DNA from: Lachnospiraceae bacterium
GTDB lineage: Bacteria; Bacillota; Clostridia; Lachnospirales; Lachnospiraceae
Direction: 5' to 3'
DNA length: 51,695 bases
Assembly: GCA_017449765.1 (NCBI GenBank)
Contig: JAFTFE010000005.1
Span: forward strand, 1-51,695
Shown here one piece after another: positions 1 to 7,358 of the stretch. Below the pieces are notes generated by a model, which worked only from the letters and a program-made list of their open reading frames with translations, searched no databases and was not told the origin of the DNA. Position 1 is the first letter of the stretch. The number at the start of each line of letters is the position of its first letter. Made by a program: the position numbers and the translations under genes.

Positions 1-51
1 ATAGTAAAAATGTGGAAGGAGATTGGGGCAAACAGCCATCAGTTTGAATAA
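1..51 (+). CDS. spoIIAB: C-terminal end of probable anti-sigma F factor SpoIIAB (partial)
   Basis: The first 51 bases are an open frame of 16 sense codons ending in TAA, and the sigF ATG follows with no gap. The visible tail (ending KEIGANSHQFE) is too short to identify by itself. In Bacillota sigF is almost always preceded by spoIIAB, the anti-sigma F kinase, and the IVKM stretch could be the last beta strand of a GHKL-type domain. The identity therefore rests mainly on gene order. The 5' part lies outside the window. Confidence 0.5.
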   Translation: MVKMWKEIGANSHQFE

Positions 52-789
52 ATGAATGAATTGGAGCTATTTCGACTGGCAAGAAAAGGTGATAAAGCTG
101 CAAAGGAGAAAATAGTTTCAGACAATTCCGGTCTTGTATGGAGTATAGCAAGGAGATTTTTCGGGCGCGGATATGAACTTGATGATATTTATCAGATAGG
201 CTGCATAGGACTACTTAAAGCCATAGACAGATTTGAAGAAAGTTATGAGGTGAAATTCTCAACTTATGCAGTACCTCTTATAGCCGGAGAGATAAAAAGG
301 TTTCTAAGAGATAACGGAATGATAAAGGTATCCAGAATATTGAAACAAAACGGATACAAGATAAGCCTTGCGAGAGATGAGCTTAGTCTTAAGCTTGGGC
401 GAGACCCGGATATCAATGAACTGTCAGAGGTAACGGGACTTAGCTGTGAAGATATACTTGCGGCTACAGAAGCAAATAAGGATGTAGAATCCATATACCA
501 GACCGTATATGAGCATGACGGAAATGAGATGTGTCTGGTGGACAAGCTGTCAGATGAATATGAGTCAGAGGCAGCAGCAGAAAATCTATTTAATCGAATA
601 CTTATAGAGCAGGCAATGAGTGGTCTGTCGGAAAAAGAACAAAAGTTAATCTTACTCAGATATTTTCAAGATAAAACCCAAAATGAAGTTGCAAAGGAAT
701 TAGGTATAAGTCAGGTGCAGGTAAGCCGGCTTGAAAAGAAACTTTTATTAATTATGAGAAATACTATTGACAATAAATCGAACTTATAG
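52..789 (+). CDS. sigF: RNA polymerase sporulation sigma factor SigF (SpoIIAC)
   Basis: A 245-residue sigma-70 family protein of the short sporulation type, without region 1. Region 2 is clear around residues 30-90: LVWSIARRF, the DDIYQIGCIGLLKAIDRF core-binding helix, then FSTYAVPLIAGEIKRFLRD. Region 3 follows, and a region 4 helix-turn-helix (QNEVAKELGISQVQVSRLEK) lies at about residues 210-229. The sequence fits SigF better than SigG, because it lacks the SigG leader and starts LFRLARKGDKAAKEKIV. SigF directs forespore-specific transcription after polar septation and is held inactive by SpoIIAB. The ATG abuts the TAA of the preceding frame and the only good AAGGAG lies about 30 bases upstream, so translational coupling to spoIIAB is likely. 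No spoVA genes follow, unlike in many spore formers. Confidence 0.93.
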   Translation: MNELELFRLARKGDKAAKEKIVSDNSGLVWSIARRFFGRGYELDDIYQIGCIGLLKAIDRFEESYEVKFSTYAVPLIAGEIKRFLRDNGMIKVSRILKQNGYKISLARDELSLKLGRDPDINELSEVTGLSCEDILAATEANKDVESIYQTVYEHDGNEMCLVDKLSDEYESEAAAENLFNRILIEQAMSGLSEKEQKLILLRYFQDKTQNEVAKELGISQVQVSRLEKKLLLIMRNTIDNKSNL

Positions 790-889
790 TACAATAATCG
801 ACAAGTTGGTATAAAAAATAAAATTAAATGACAAAAAATAAAATATAAATATAAAATTTAAACTAATAATATAAGAAATAAACTATTAA

Positions 890-926
890 TATAATAATCG
901 TACTATTAGTTCGATTAACAAACTAA
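890..926 (+). promoter_or_regulatory. Candidate promoter -10 and TetR-type operator upstream of the tetR gene
   Basis: A TATAAT hexamer at 890-895 has no convincing -35 partner. Eleven bases downstream is an inverted repeat TTAGTT-N9-AACTAA (906-911 and 921-926), which would overlap the transcription start and sit just before the tetR ribosome binding site. Position and symmetry suit autoregulation by the adjacent TetR protein. The surrounding DNA is very A/T-rich, which weakens the call. Confidence 0.4.
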
Positions 927-946
927 AAGTTGGATTGAGGGTTAAG

Positions 947-1573
947 ATGGGTACACGAAAGAAGGCGGCATTAGAACAGTTCAATCGTGACAACATTTTA
1001 GATGCGGCTAAGGAATTGTTTGAGCTTAAGGGTGTAGAGGCTACCACAATGGACGATATAGCCAGGCACGCTGATTACAGTAAATCAACGATATATGTCT
1101 ACTTCAAAAGTAAAGAGGACATATATAATTCTATAGTTGAGGACTATTTAAGCATCCTTACGGGCGAGATAGAGACATGTATAAGTGCGGATGAAGGTTT
1201 TGAAGAAACATATTTCCGCCTGTGTGACTGCCTTGTATCGTTTGAGGAGAAATATCCGAAGTATTATGCCAGTCTTATGGGCGAAGAAAATATGACCAAC
1301 AGCCGCAAAAAGACTAATATAATTAATCAGGATGTCGGCAGGGAACTTCGTGAGCTTATAAGCAATCTTCTTGAGAAGGGCGTAAGACATAATATTTTAA
1401 GAAAAGATATAGACCTGCAGCCTACTGTATTATATGTATGGTCGGCAATCAGCGGTATTATTCAGGTCGCTGACAGAAAAAAGGATACCCTGAAAAATAA
1501 AGTGAATATGGACAAGGAAGAATACCTGAAATATTCCTTTATAACCTTTTATGATTCTTTGGTAAGGAGGTAA
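947..1573 (+). CDS. TetR/AcrR family transcriptional regulator
   Basis: A 208-residue TetR family repressor. The N-terminal DNA-binding domain is typical: ILDAAKELFELKGVEATTM, then a helix-turn-helix DDIARHADYSKSTIYVYF at about residues 35-52, then KSKEDIY. The C-terminal ligand domain is unspecific. The frame is open from a TTG at 935, but ATG 947 is preferred because GAGGG lies at a proper distance before it. The gene ends inside the AAGGAGGTAA that serves as ribosome binding site of the next gene, so the two are co-translated and the regulator probably controls the flavodoxin-like partner. The inducing signal cannot be read from sequence. Confidence 0.9.
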   Translation: MGTRKKAALEQFNRDNILDAAKELFELKGVEATTMDDIARHADYSKSTIYVYFKSKEDIYNSIVEDYLSILTGEIETCISADEGFEETYFRLCDCLVSFEEKYPKYYASLMGEENMTNSRKKTNIINQDVGRELRELISNLLEKGVRHNILRKDIDLQPTVLYVWSAISGIIQVADRKKDTLKNKVNMDKEEYLKYSFITFYDSLVRR

Positions 1574-1575
1574 GC

Positions 1576-2244
1576 ATGAATTACGTTTTTTACGTTTCAG
1601 ATGAAATGGATGCTATGCCTATAAGCCAGAGATTACGAAAGATGGATGCAGGCAGAGAAGTCGCAGAGCATATCAAGATGGATATGAAAAAATGTACTGT
1701 ATTAAAGTATACGGAGTATACGGGAGAAACCTTAGAAGCTGACAGTGTGGGTATAATATTTCCTGCCCACAGTTGGGGAATATCTCTTGCAATATATTCC
1801 TTTATGCAGAATTTACGCGTAGGCAGGGACACCTATGTATATGCGGTAGCAGTAGGAGAACACCTTGAACGGGATATGGCCAATCATATAAAAATTATAG
1901 ACCAGTTCAAGAGGATTATTGATAAAAAATCATTAAGCAAAAAATCAGACATTTTTGTAAGGTGTAAGGGTATAAAACGTGACAGCTTCAGACAGGATTA
2001 TCCTGTTAGAAGAGTTGCTGATCCGCAGGAATCAAAGGAAGTAATTAATACAATCTTAGATGGCTTGTTATATCACAGTTTTGATGAGATTAATAATAAA
2101 CCTCACATAGAAAAACAGTACAATGAATTTGGCCTTAATTATGGATATTCACTTGAAAAGACAGGAAGAACCAAAGCTAAGCTTAATAATATCTATCTTG
2201 ATGATTCGATGTTTGCGGGCATTAGATTTAGCAAGGTAATATAA
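1576..2244 (+). CDS. Flavodoxin-like protein resembling EFR1-family N-terminal domain, no ferredoxin part
   Basis: A 222-residue protein whose first 120 residues resemble the flavodoxin-like domain of EFR1-type ferredoxins: a central VGIIFPAHSWGISLAIYSFM segment (about 57-77), then a TYVYAVAVGEH strand (about 85-96). EFR1 proteins normally carry a Cys-rich 4Fe-4S ferredoxin part behind this domain. Here no CxxCxxC motif exists and the tail is a 90-residue Lys/Asn-rich stretch ending in FSKVI. It could bind FMN or have lost redox function. A perfect AAGGAGG precedes the ATG and overlaps the tetR stop. A strong terminator follows, so tetR and this gene form a two-gene unit. No specific function can be assigned. 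Confidence 0.6.
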   Translation: MNYVFYVSDEMDAMPISQRLRKMDAGREVAEHIKMDMKKCTVLKYTEYTGETLEADSVGIIFPAHSWGISLAIYSFMQNLRVGRDTYVYAVAVGEHLERDMANHIKIIDQFKRIIDKKSLSKKSDIFVRCKGIKRDSFRQDYPVRRVADPQESKEVINTILDGLLYHSFDEINNKPHIEKQYNEFGLNYGYSLEKTGRTKAKLNNIYLDDSMFAGIRFSKVI

Positions 2245-2288
2245 ACACGTCACAAAAAAACTATTTTATATATTGTTTTCTTCCTCCT

Positions 2289-2326
2289 ATCACTCCACGT
2301 ATTTGATGCGTGGGGTGATTTTCTTT
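2289..2326 (+). terminator. Rho-independent terminator after the tetR/flavodoxin-like unit
   Basis: The ATCACTCCACG arm pairs with CGTGGGGTGAT across a loop of about nine bases, with one G-U pair, followed by TTTTCTTT. It lies 45 bases after the stop of the flavodoxin-like gene. Confidence 0.88.
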
Positions 2327-2478
2327 GTGTGATAAATACTGCTGTCATGCGGCTCTGAGCTTTTTAAAGCATGTGTTTGAAGAACATTACGGCATAGAAC
2401 TGAAAATGTTGTGAAATATCGAATGAATACACACAGAATAATATGGAAAAAATAATTATGCATACAGGGTAATTAAAC

Positions 2479-2507
2479 TTGTATTTAATTTTATGAAATG
2501 TTATAAT
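2479..2507 (+). promoter_or_regulatory. Sigma-A type promoter of the PBP gene
   Basis: TTGTAT (2479-2484), a 17-base spacer and TATAAT (2502-2507), with an extended TG one base before the -10. Transcription would start near 2514, about 50 bases before the PBP start codon. Confidence 0.8.
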
Positions 2508-2565
2508 ACTATAGCGAATGCGATTTTATATTTAATTATACATAGATTTTAAGGAGGCAGCCGGA

Positions 2566-5500
2566 ATGGGCTATTCAAAGATGGAGACTATCAAGAAGCA
2601 GAAAGAATTAGTCTCTAAGTCACAAAGAATAAAACGTAAGGTATTGGTAAATATGCTCAAGATCTTTTTGCTTGTGCTTATTACTCTTATTATTACAGCT
2701 GCAGGTGCAGGTTTTGGAATGATGAAAGGAATACTTGACAATGCACCTGATATAAATCAGATAAGTATTATGCCTAAGGGATTTAAGACCTTTATATATG
2801 ATGCTAACGGTAATCCGGAGACAGAGATATCCACCATAGGCTCTAACAGAGTTTACGTTTATTATGATGATATTCCTAAGGATGTAATCAATGCTTTTGT
2901 TGCCATAGAGGATCAGCGTTTTTGGGAGCATAACGGTATTGATGTAAGAGGTATAATGAGAGCCTTCGTAGAAGGTGCAAGATCAGGAGAATTCGATCAG
3001 GGTGCTTCGACTATTACCCAGCAGCTTATCAAGAATGAAGTATTTAATGTCGGTATGGGTGAGACAACCTTTATGGATAAGCTTGAAAGAAAGATACAGG
3101 AACAGTATCTTGCGATAGAACTTGAGAAAAAGTATACAAAAGAACAGATACTTGAGTATTACTTAAATGAGATATATCTCGGACGTGGTGTAAACGGAGT
3201 TCAGGCTGCAGCATCCAAGTATTTCAATAAAGATTTAAACGAGCTTACTGTATCTGAAGCTGCTACTATTGCGGGTATTACCCAGAACCCTACAAAGTAT
3301 GACCCTGTCAGATTTCCTGACAAGAGTGCAGAAAGAAGAGAAAGAGTGCTCAACAAGATGCTTGAACTCGAATATATTACACAGGCACAATATGATGAAG
3401 CTATGGCAGATGATGTATTTGCCAGGATAGCAGAGGTTCAGGATATAAAGGAAGCCGAAGGTGACATATATTCATATTATACTGATAAGATACTTGTTGA
3501 TCTTGAAAATGATTTTATGGATATTTACGGCTGTACCAAGCAGGAGGCTTCCATGATGATATTTACCGGAGGTTATTCGGTATATTCGGTACAGGATAAA
3601 GATATTCAGAAGATATGTGAGGATGTAATAAATGATACAAGCTACTATGGAGACGGAACAAGGGTAAGTCTTGATTATGAACTTACAATACTTGATGCAG
3701 ACGGAGAGACTGTTCACAATTATTCTATAGGACATCTTATCAGATATTATAAAGAGCAGACCGGTAACTCCAAATATAATAATATTTATCAGAATGAAGA
3801 TGCTGCACGTGCTGCTGCGGACGGTTTTAAGGATGCTATGCTCATTCGAACCGGGGGAACTTATAGTGGTGAAAGATTTACAACTTCTCCACAACCGCAA
3901 TTTTCATTTACAATTATGGATCAAAAGACCGGTTATGTTAAGGCCATAGTAGGTGGTCGTGGAGATAAAGCAAGTAATCGAGGCTTGGACAGAGCTACAG
4001 ATTCTCCGAGACAGCCGGGATCGTGCTTTAAGATACTTGCTGCATATCTGCCGCTTATAGATGCCTGTGGCGGAAGTCTTGCTACACCTTTTACGGATGA
4101 GCCGTATAAATATGCAAATGGTGTACAGGTTCATAACTGGTGGGGTAGTTCTTACAGAGGTCCTGTTACGGTAAGGACTGCAATTCAGAATTCCATGAAT
4201 ATCATAGCGGTTAAGGCGATAACTGAGGCTACACCGGAACTTGCATATCAATACCTTGTTGATGTAGGACTTACAACAATTGTAGATTATGACGTAGATA
4301 GTGATGGAAATATTATTTCTGATATAAATCAGGCAACTGCACTCGGAGGAATTACCAAGGGTGTTACAACATATGAAATGACTGCAGCATATGCGTCTAT
4401 CGCAAATGGAGGAATATATACAAAACCTGTTGTATACTCTAAGGTGGTTGACCATGATGGAAATGTGGTTATTGATAATACAACTCCTACTACCAAAAGA
4501 GTTATGAAAGAGACTACAGCATGGCAGCTTATTGAAGGTATGAAATCTGTAGTAAACGGTGGTACAGGTGGTTCGGCAAGAATGACAACAGGTATAACCT
4601 GTGCGGGAAAGACAGGAACTACAACCAATACTTATGATCTGTGGTTCTGTGGTATGACACCATATTATACAGCATCAATATGGATGGGATTTGACTCAAA
4701 TGTAGATATGGGAGGTTATAACCAGAGTCTTCATTGCAGAATGTGGAGAGATGCTATGGATCAGATTGCCACGATGGAGGAACAGGACCCTTCTGTGGAT
4801 TTTGTAAAGCCTGAAGGTATAACAACTGTTACATTGTGTAAACTTACAGGTGATCTTCCCGGAGAGGGCTGCCCGACATGTACGGATTATTGCTCTACGG
4901 ATTCAATACCATCCAGAAGATGTGCGGGTCATGCTACTTATACATTCTGTAGAGAATCTAAGTGTATTGCTACTTCCAAATGTCCTGAGACAGTTACATT
5001 TACTGCTGAGATAGATGAGCAGACGGGACAGAAGAGGCTTGTAAGTACACAGGGTGGAGAAAGCACAGACGGATATACATTTACAGAAGAAGTTTGTCCG
5101 CTTCATCCTGAAGAAGAAGAGAAGATTACGCTTACATCATCAGCGGGTGAAGGCGGTGCTATATCACCTACAGTTGAAGTTGAAAAAGGCTCAACCGTTA
5201 CATTTATGATAACACCATTCAATGGATATGCCATAGCTGATGTACAGGTTAACGGAGCAAGTGTTGGCGCTGTAACCAATTATACATTTACCGAAGTACA
5301 GGAAAATGCTTCAATAAGTGCTACCTTCAAAAAGATAGAAGCTCCTAATCCGCCTCCTGCTACGACGCAGGCACCTGCCACAACACAGGCACCTGCCACA
5401 ACACAGGCACCTGCTACAACACAGGCACCTGCCACGACACAGGCACCTGCCACAACGCAGGAACCGACGACACAGGAACCGACTACAACACAGGAGCCGA

Positions 5501-5658
5501 CGACACAGGCACCTGCCACAACACAGGAACCGACGACACAGGAACCGACGACACAGGAACCGACTACAACACAGGAGCCGACGACGCAGGCGCCGGACAC
5601 AACACAGGAGCCGACGACACAGGCACCTGAACCTGAACCGGCAGAACAAAGTGAGTAA
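2566..5658 (+). CDS. Class A penicillin-binding protein (transglycosylase/transpeptidase) with repeat tail
   Basis: A 1030-residue bifunctional peptidoglycan synthase of the PBP1A type. A short cytoplasmic head is followed by one membrane helix (about 30-53). The GT51 glycosyltransferase domain shows AIEDQRFWEHNG with catalytic Glu115, then GASTITQQL. The transpeptidase domain has the SxxK serine at 486 (SCFK), SMN at 543-545 and KTG at 682-684. After it come a Cys-rich stretch (about 765-850, nine cysteines), a domain like an InlB B-repeat (about 855-923), and a TTQAP/TTQEP repeat tail to the C-terminus. Both active sites look intact. The protein is longer than typical PBP1A because of the tail, which probably spans the wall. 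It has its own promoter and appears monocistronic. Confidence 0.95.
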   Translation: MGYSKMETIKKQKELVSKSQRIKRKVLVNMLKIFLLVLITLIITAAGAGFGMMKGILDNAPDINQISIMPKGFKTFIYDANGNPETEISTIGSNRVYVYYDDIPKDVINAFVAIEDQRFWEHNGIDVRGIMRAFVEGARSGEFDQGASTITQQLIKNEVFNVGMGETTFMDKLERKIQEQYLAIELEKKYTKEQILEYYLNEIYLGRGVNGVQAAASKYFNKDLNELTVSEAATIAGITQNPTKYDPVRFPDKSAERRERVLNKMLELEYITQAQYDEAMADDVFARIAEVQDIKEAEGDIYSYYTDKILVDLENDFMDIYGCTKQEASMMIFTGGYSVYSVQDKDIQKICEDVINDTSYYGDGTRVSLDYELTILDADGETVHNYSIGHLIRYYKEQTGNSKYNNIYQNEDAARAAADGFKDAMLIRTGGTYSGERFTTSPQPQFSFTIMDQKTGYVKAIVGGRGDKASNRGLDRATDSPRQPGSCFKILAAYLPLIDACGGSLATPFTDEPYKYANGVQVHNWWGSSYRGPVTVRTAIQNSMNIIAVKAITEATPELAYQYLVDVGLTTIVDYDVDSDGNIISDINQATALGGITKGVTTYEMTAAYASIANGGIYTKPVVYSKVVDHDGNVVIDNTTPTTKRVMKETTAWQLIEGMKSVVNGGTGGSARMTTGITCAGKTGTTTNTYDLWFCGMTPYYTASIWMGFDSNVDMGGYNQSLHCRMWRDAMDQIATMEEQDPSVDFVKPEGITTVTLCKLTGDLPGEGCPTCTDYCSTDSIPSRRCAGHATYTFCRESKCIATSKCPETVTFTAEIDEQTGQKRLVSTQGGESTDGYTFTEEVCPLHPEEEEKITLTSSAGEGGAISPTVEVEKGSTVTFMITPFNGYAIADVQVNGASVGAVTNYTFTEVQENASISATFKKIEAPNPPPATTQAPATTQAPATTQAPATTQAPATTQAPATTQEPTTQEPTTTQEPTTQAPATTQEPTTQEPTTQEPTTTQEPTTQAPDTTQEPTTQAPEPEPAEQSE
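5359..5628 (+). repeat. In-frame TTQAP/TTQEP tandem repeat in the PBP tail
   Basis: About sixteen units of five or six residues, (A)TTQ(A/E)P, run almost to the C-terminus. At DNA level the unit is 15-18 bases (for example ACACAGGCACCTGCC) and near-identical copies adjoin, so copy number could vary by slippage. A larger block, TTQEPTTTQEPTTQAP, occurs twice. The long open frames on the opposite strand here are by-products of this repeat. Confidence 0.9.
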
Positions 5659-5726
5659 TAACAGTAATTTTTAATAATTTGAATAAATAATAATCATATA
5701 AGACTTGATGATAAGGGGGATATGCT

Positions 5727-7163
5727 ATGAAAAAAGTGGCTTATATTGCATCAGAATGTGTACCTTTTGTAAAGACGGGAGGATTAGCGGATGTAGTTGG
5801 AACATTGCCGAGAATATTCGACAAGAAGGAATATGATGTCAGAGTTATTATGCCTAACTATATGTGCCTGCCTGCAAAATTTAAAAATAAAATGAGATAC
5901 ATTACTCATTTCCATATGGATATAGGATGGAAACAGCAGTATGTAGGAGTTATGTATCTTGAATATGAAGGTGTTCCGGTATATTTCATAGATAATGAAT
6001 ATTATTTCAACGGCTTTAATATATATGGAGATGTTAAATGGGATATTGAGAAGTTCTGCTATTTCAGCAAGGCTGCATTAGCTATACTTCCAAGTATAGG
6101 TTTCCAGCCTGATATAGTTCATTGTCATGATTGGCAGGCCGGACTTGTACCGGTTTACCTTAAGACATTATTTTCAAGCAATCCATTCTATGCAGGTATC
6201 AAGTCGGTTATGACAATACATAATCTTCAGTTCCAGGGTAAATGGGACATTAAGACAATACAGGAGTATTCGGGATTGCCTGAATATATATTTACACCTG
6301 ATAAGCTTGAACTTAATAAGGATGCAAGTATGCTCAAGGGTGGACTTGTATATGCCGATAAGATTACAACCGTATCCAATACATATGCGCAGGAGATTCA
6401 AACTCCTCAGTATGGTGAAGGATTAGATGGATTATTAAGTGCAAGACATGAATCTCTATGGGGTATAGTAAACGGTATTGATTATGATGACTATAATCCT
6501 GCTACTGACAAGAAAATATTTAAGAATTACACGATTAAGAATTTTAGAAAGAATAAAGTTAATAATAAAACTGAGCTGCAGAAGAAGCTTGGACTTCCTG
6601 TAGATCCTGATGTGTATATGATAGGTATTATATCACGTCTTACCGATCAGAAGGGTCTTGACTTAGTAGACAGAGCAATGAATGATATATGTACGGATGG
6701 TACACAGTTTGTCGTACTTGGAACAGGCGACAGACGATATGAAGAAATGTTCAAATACTATCAGCAGTTCCATCCTGCAAAGGTATCGGCAAATATTTAT
6801 TATTCAGAGGATTTGTCACATGAAATATATGCAGCATGTGATGCAATGTTAGTTCCTTCAAGGTTTGAGCCTTGTGGACTTACACAGCTTATGGCGCTTA
6901 GATATGGAACTTTGCCTATAGTACGTGAGACAGGCGGATTAAAAGATACTGTTCAGCCTTACAATGAATACGAAGGAACAGGTACGGGATTTTCATTTGC
7001 GAATTATGATGCATTTGAACTTCTCAATACAATAAACTATTCCAAGAAGGTATACTTTGATGATAGAGAGGCATGGTATAATATGCAGGAAAGAGCCATG
7101 CAGCAGAATTACAGCTGGAGTAATTCCGCAGAAATTTATCAGAGATTATATGAGCAGATATAA
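5727..7163 (+). CDS. glgA: Glycogen synthase (ADP-glucose-dependent, GT5)
   Basis: A 478-residue GT5 glycosyltransferase that adds glucose from ADP-glucose to growing alpha-1,4-glucan. The signature KTGGLADVVG starts at Lys16, the expected ADP-glucose contact. HCHDWQAG lies at about 130-138, and the C-terminal Rossmann half carries SRLTDQKGLDL and the SRFEPCGLTQL motif with catalytic Glu. The length is normal for bacterial GlgA. A GGGGGA precedes the ATG. The usual partners glgB, glgC, glgD and glgP are not in this window, so glycogen genes are dispersed in this genome or lie elsewhere. Confidence 0.95.
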   Translation: MKKVAYIASECVPFVKTGGLADVVGTLPRIFDKKEYDVRVIMPNYMCLPAKFKNKMRYITHFHMDIGWKQQYVGVMYLEYEGVPVYFIDNEYYFNGFNIYGDVKWDIEKFCYFSKAALAILPSIGFQPDIVHCHDWQAGLVPVYLKTLFSSNPFYAGIKSVMTIHNLQFQGKWDIKTIQEYSGLPEYIFTPDKLELNKDASMLKGGLVYADKITTVSNTYAQEIQTPQYGEGLDGLLSARHESLWGIVNGIDYDDYNPATDKKIFKNYTIKNFRKNKVNNKTELQKKLGLPVDPDVYMIGIISRLTDQKGLDLVDRAMNDICTDGTQFVVLGTGDRRYEEMFKYYQQFHPAKVSANIYYSEDLSHEIYAACDAMLVPSRFEPCGLTQLMALRYGTLPIVRETGGLKDTVQPYNEYEGTGTGFSFANYDAFELLNTINYSKKVYFDDREAWYNMQERAMQQNYSWSNSAEIYQRLYEQI

Positions 7164-7201
7164 ACTCAATAAAAATAATTTCTAATTAGCTTATGGTGCA
7201 A

Positions 7202-7316
7202 GGACGACTGTATGGAAGAACAGGCGGCTAAGGCAATGATTAGCACAATTCGAGTTTACTGGTTTAGCAAATTGATTGCTTGTTGCCGAGTTGCCTGTTC
7301 TTTCATACAGTCGTTT
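7202..7316. repeat. 115-base near-perfect inverted repeat (long hairpin) between glgA and rqcH
   Basis: The arm 7205-7225 (CGACTGTATGGAAGAACAGG plus C) pairs with 7293-7313 over 21 base pairs with a single G-U, and outer pairs extend it to about 24. Further in, GGCAATGA pairs with TTGTTGCC and CAATT with AATTG, leaving an apical loop of roughly 18 bases. No T-tract follows, so it is not an ordinary terminator. It ends about 30 bases before the rqcH ribosome binding site. It could be a small mobile palindromic element (MITE), an RNase III-type processing site, or a structured leader or small RNA. Confidence 0.75.
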
Positions 7317-7358
7317 CGACGTTGTAGGCTTTATTTATGTATAAGGAGATATTTTATC

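Larger units (their letters stand above)
2245..2565. other. 320-base intergenic region: terminator, spacer, promoter of the PBP gene
   Basis: This gap holds a factor-independent terminator near its left end (2289-2326) and a strong promoter near its right end (2479-2507), with a GGAGGC ribosome binding site at 2552-2557. The roughly 150 bases between them hold nothing convincing. One short open stretch without a ribosome binding site, ending at 2414, was judged a chance frame. Confidence 0.7.

Noticed and set aside
2327-2414. Short open stretch of about 28 codons in the gap before the PBP gene
   Set aside because: No ATG, no ribosome binding site and no family resemblance; probably chance.
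5280-5649. Minus-strand open frames of Cys/Val/Gly repeats opposite the PBP tail
   Set aside because: They mirror the TTQAP repeat DNA and have no independent start signals.
7212-7358. In-frame 49-codon N-terminal extension of rqcH through the hairpin
   Set aside because: It has no ribosome binding site, its sequence is unlike the family, and ATG 7359 has a good AAGGAGA.
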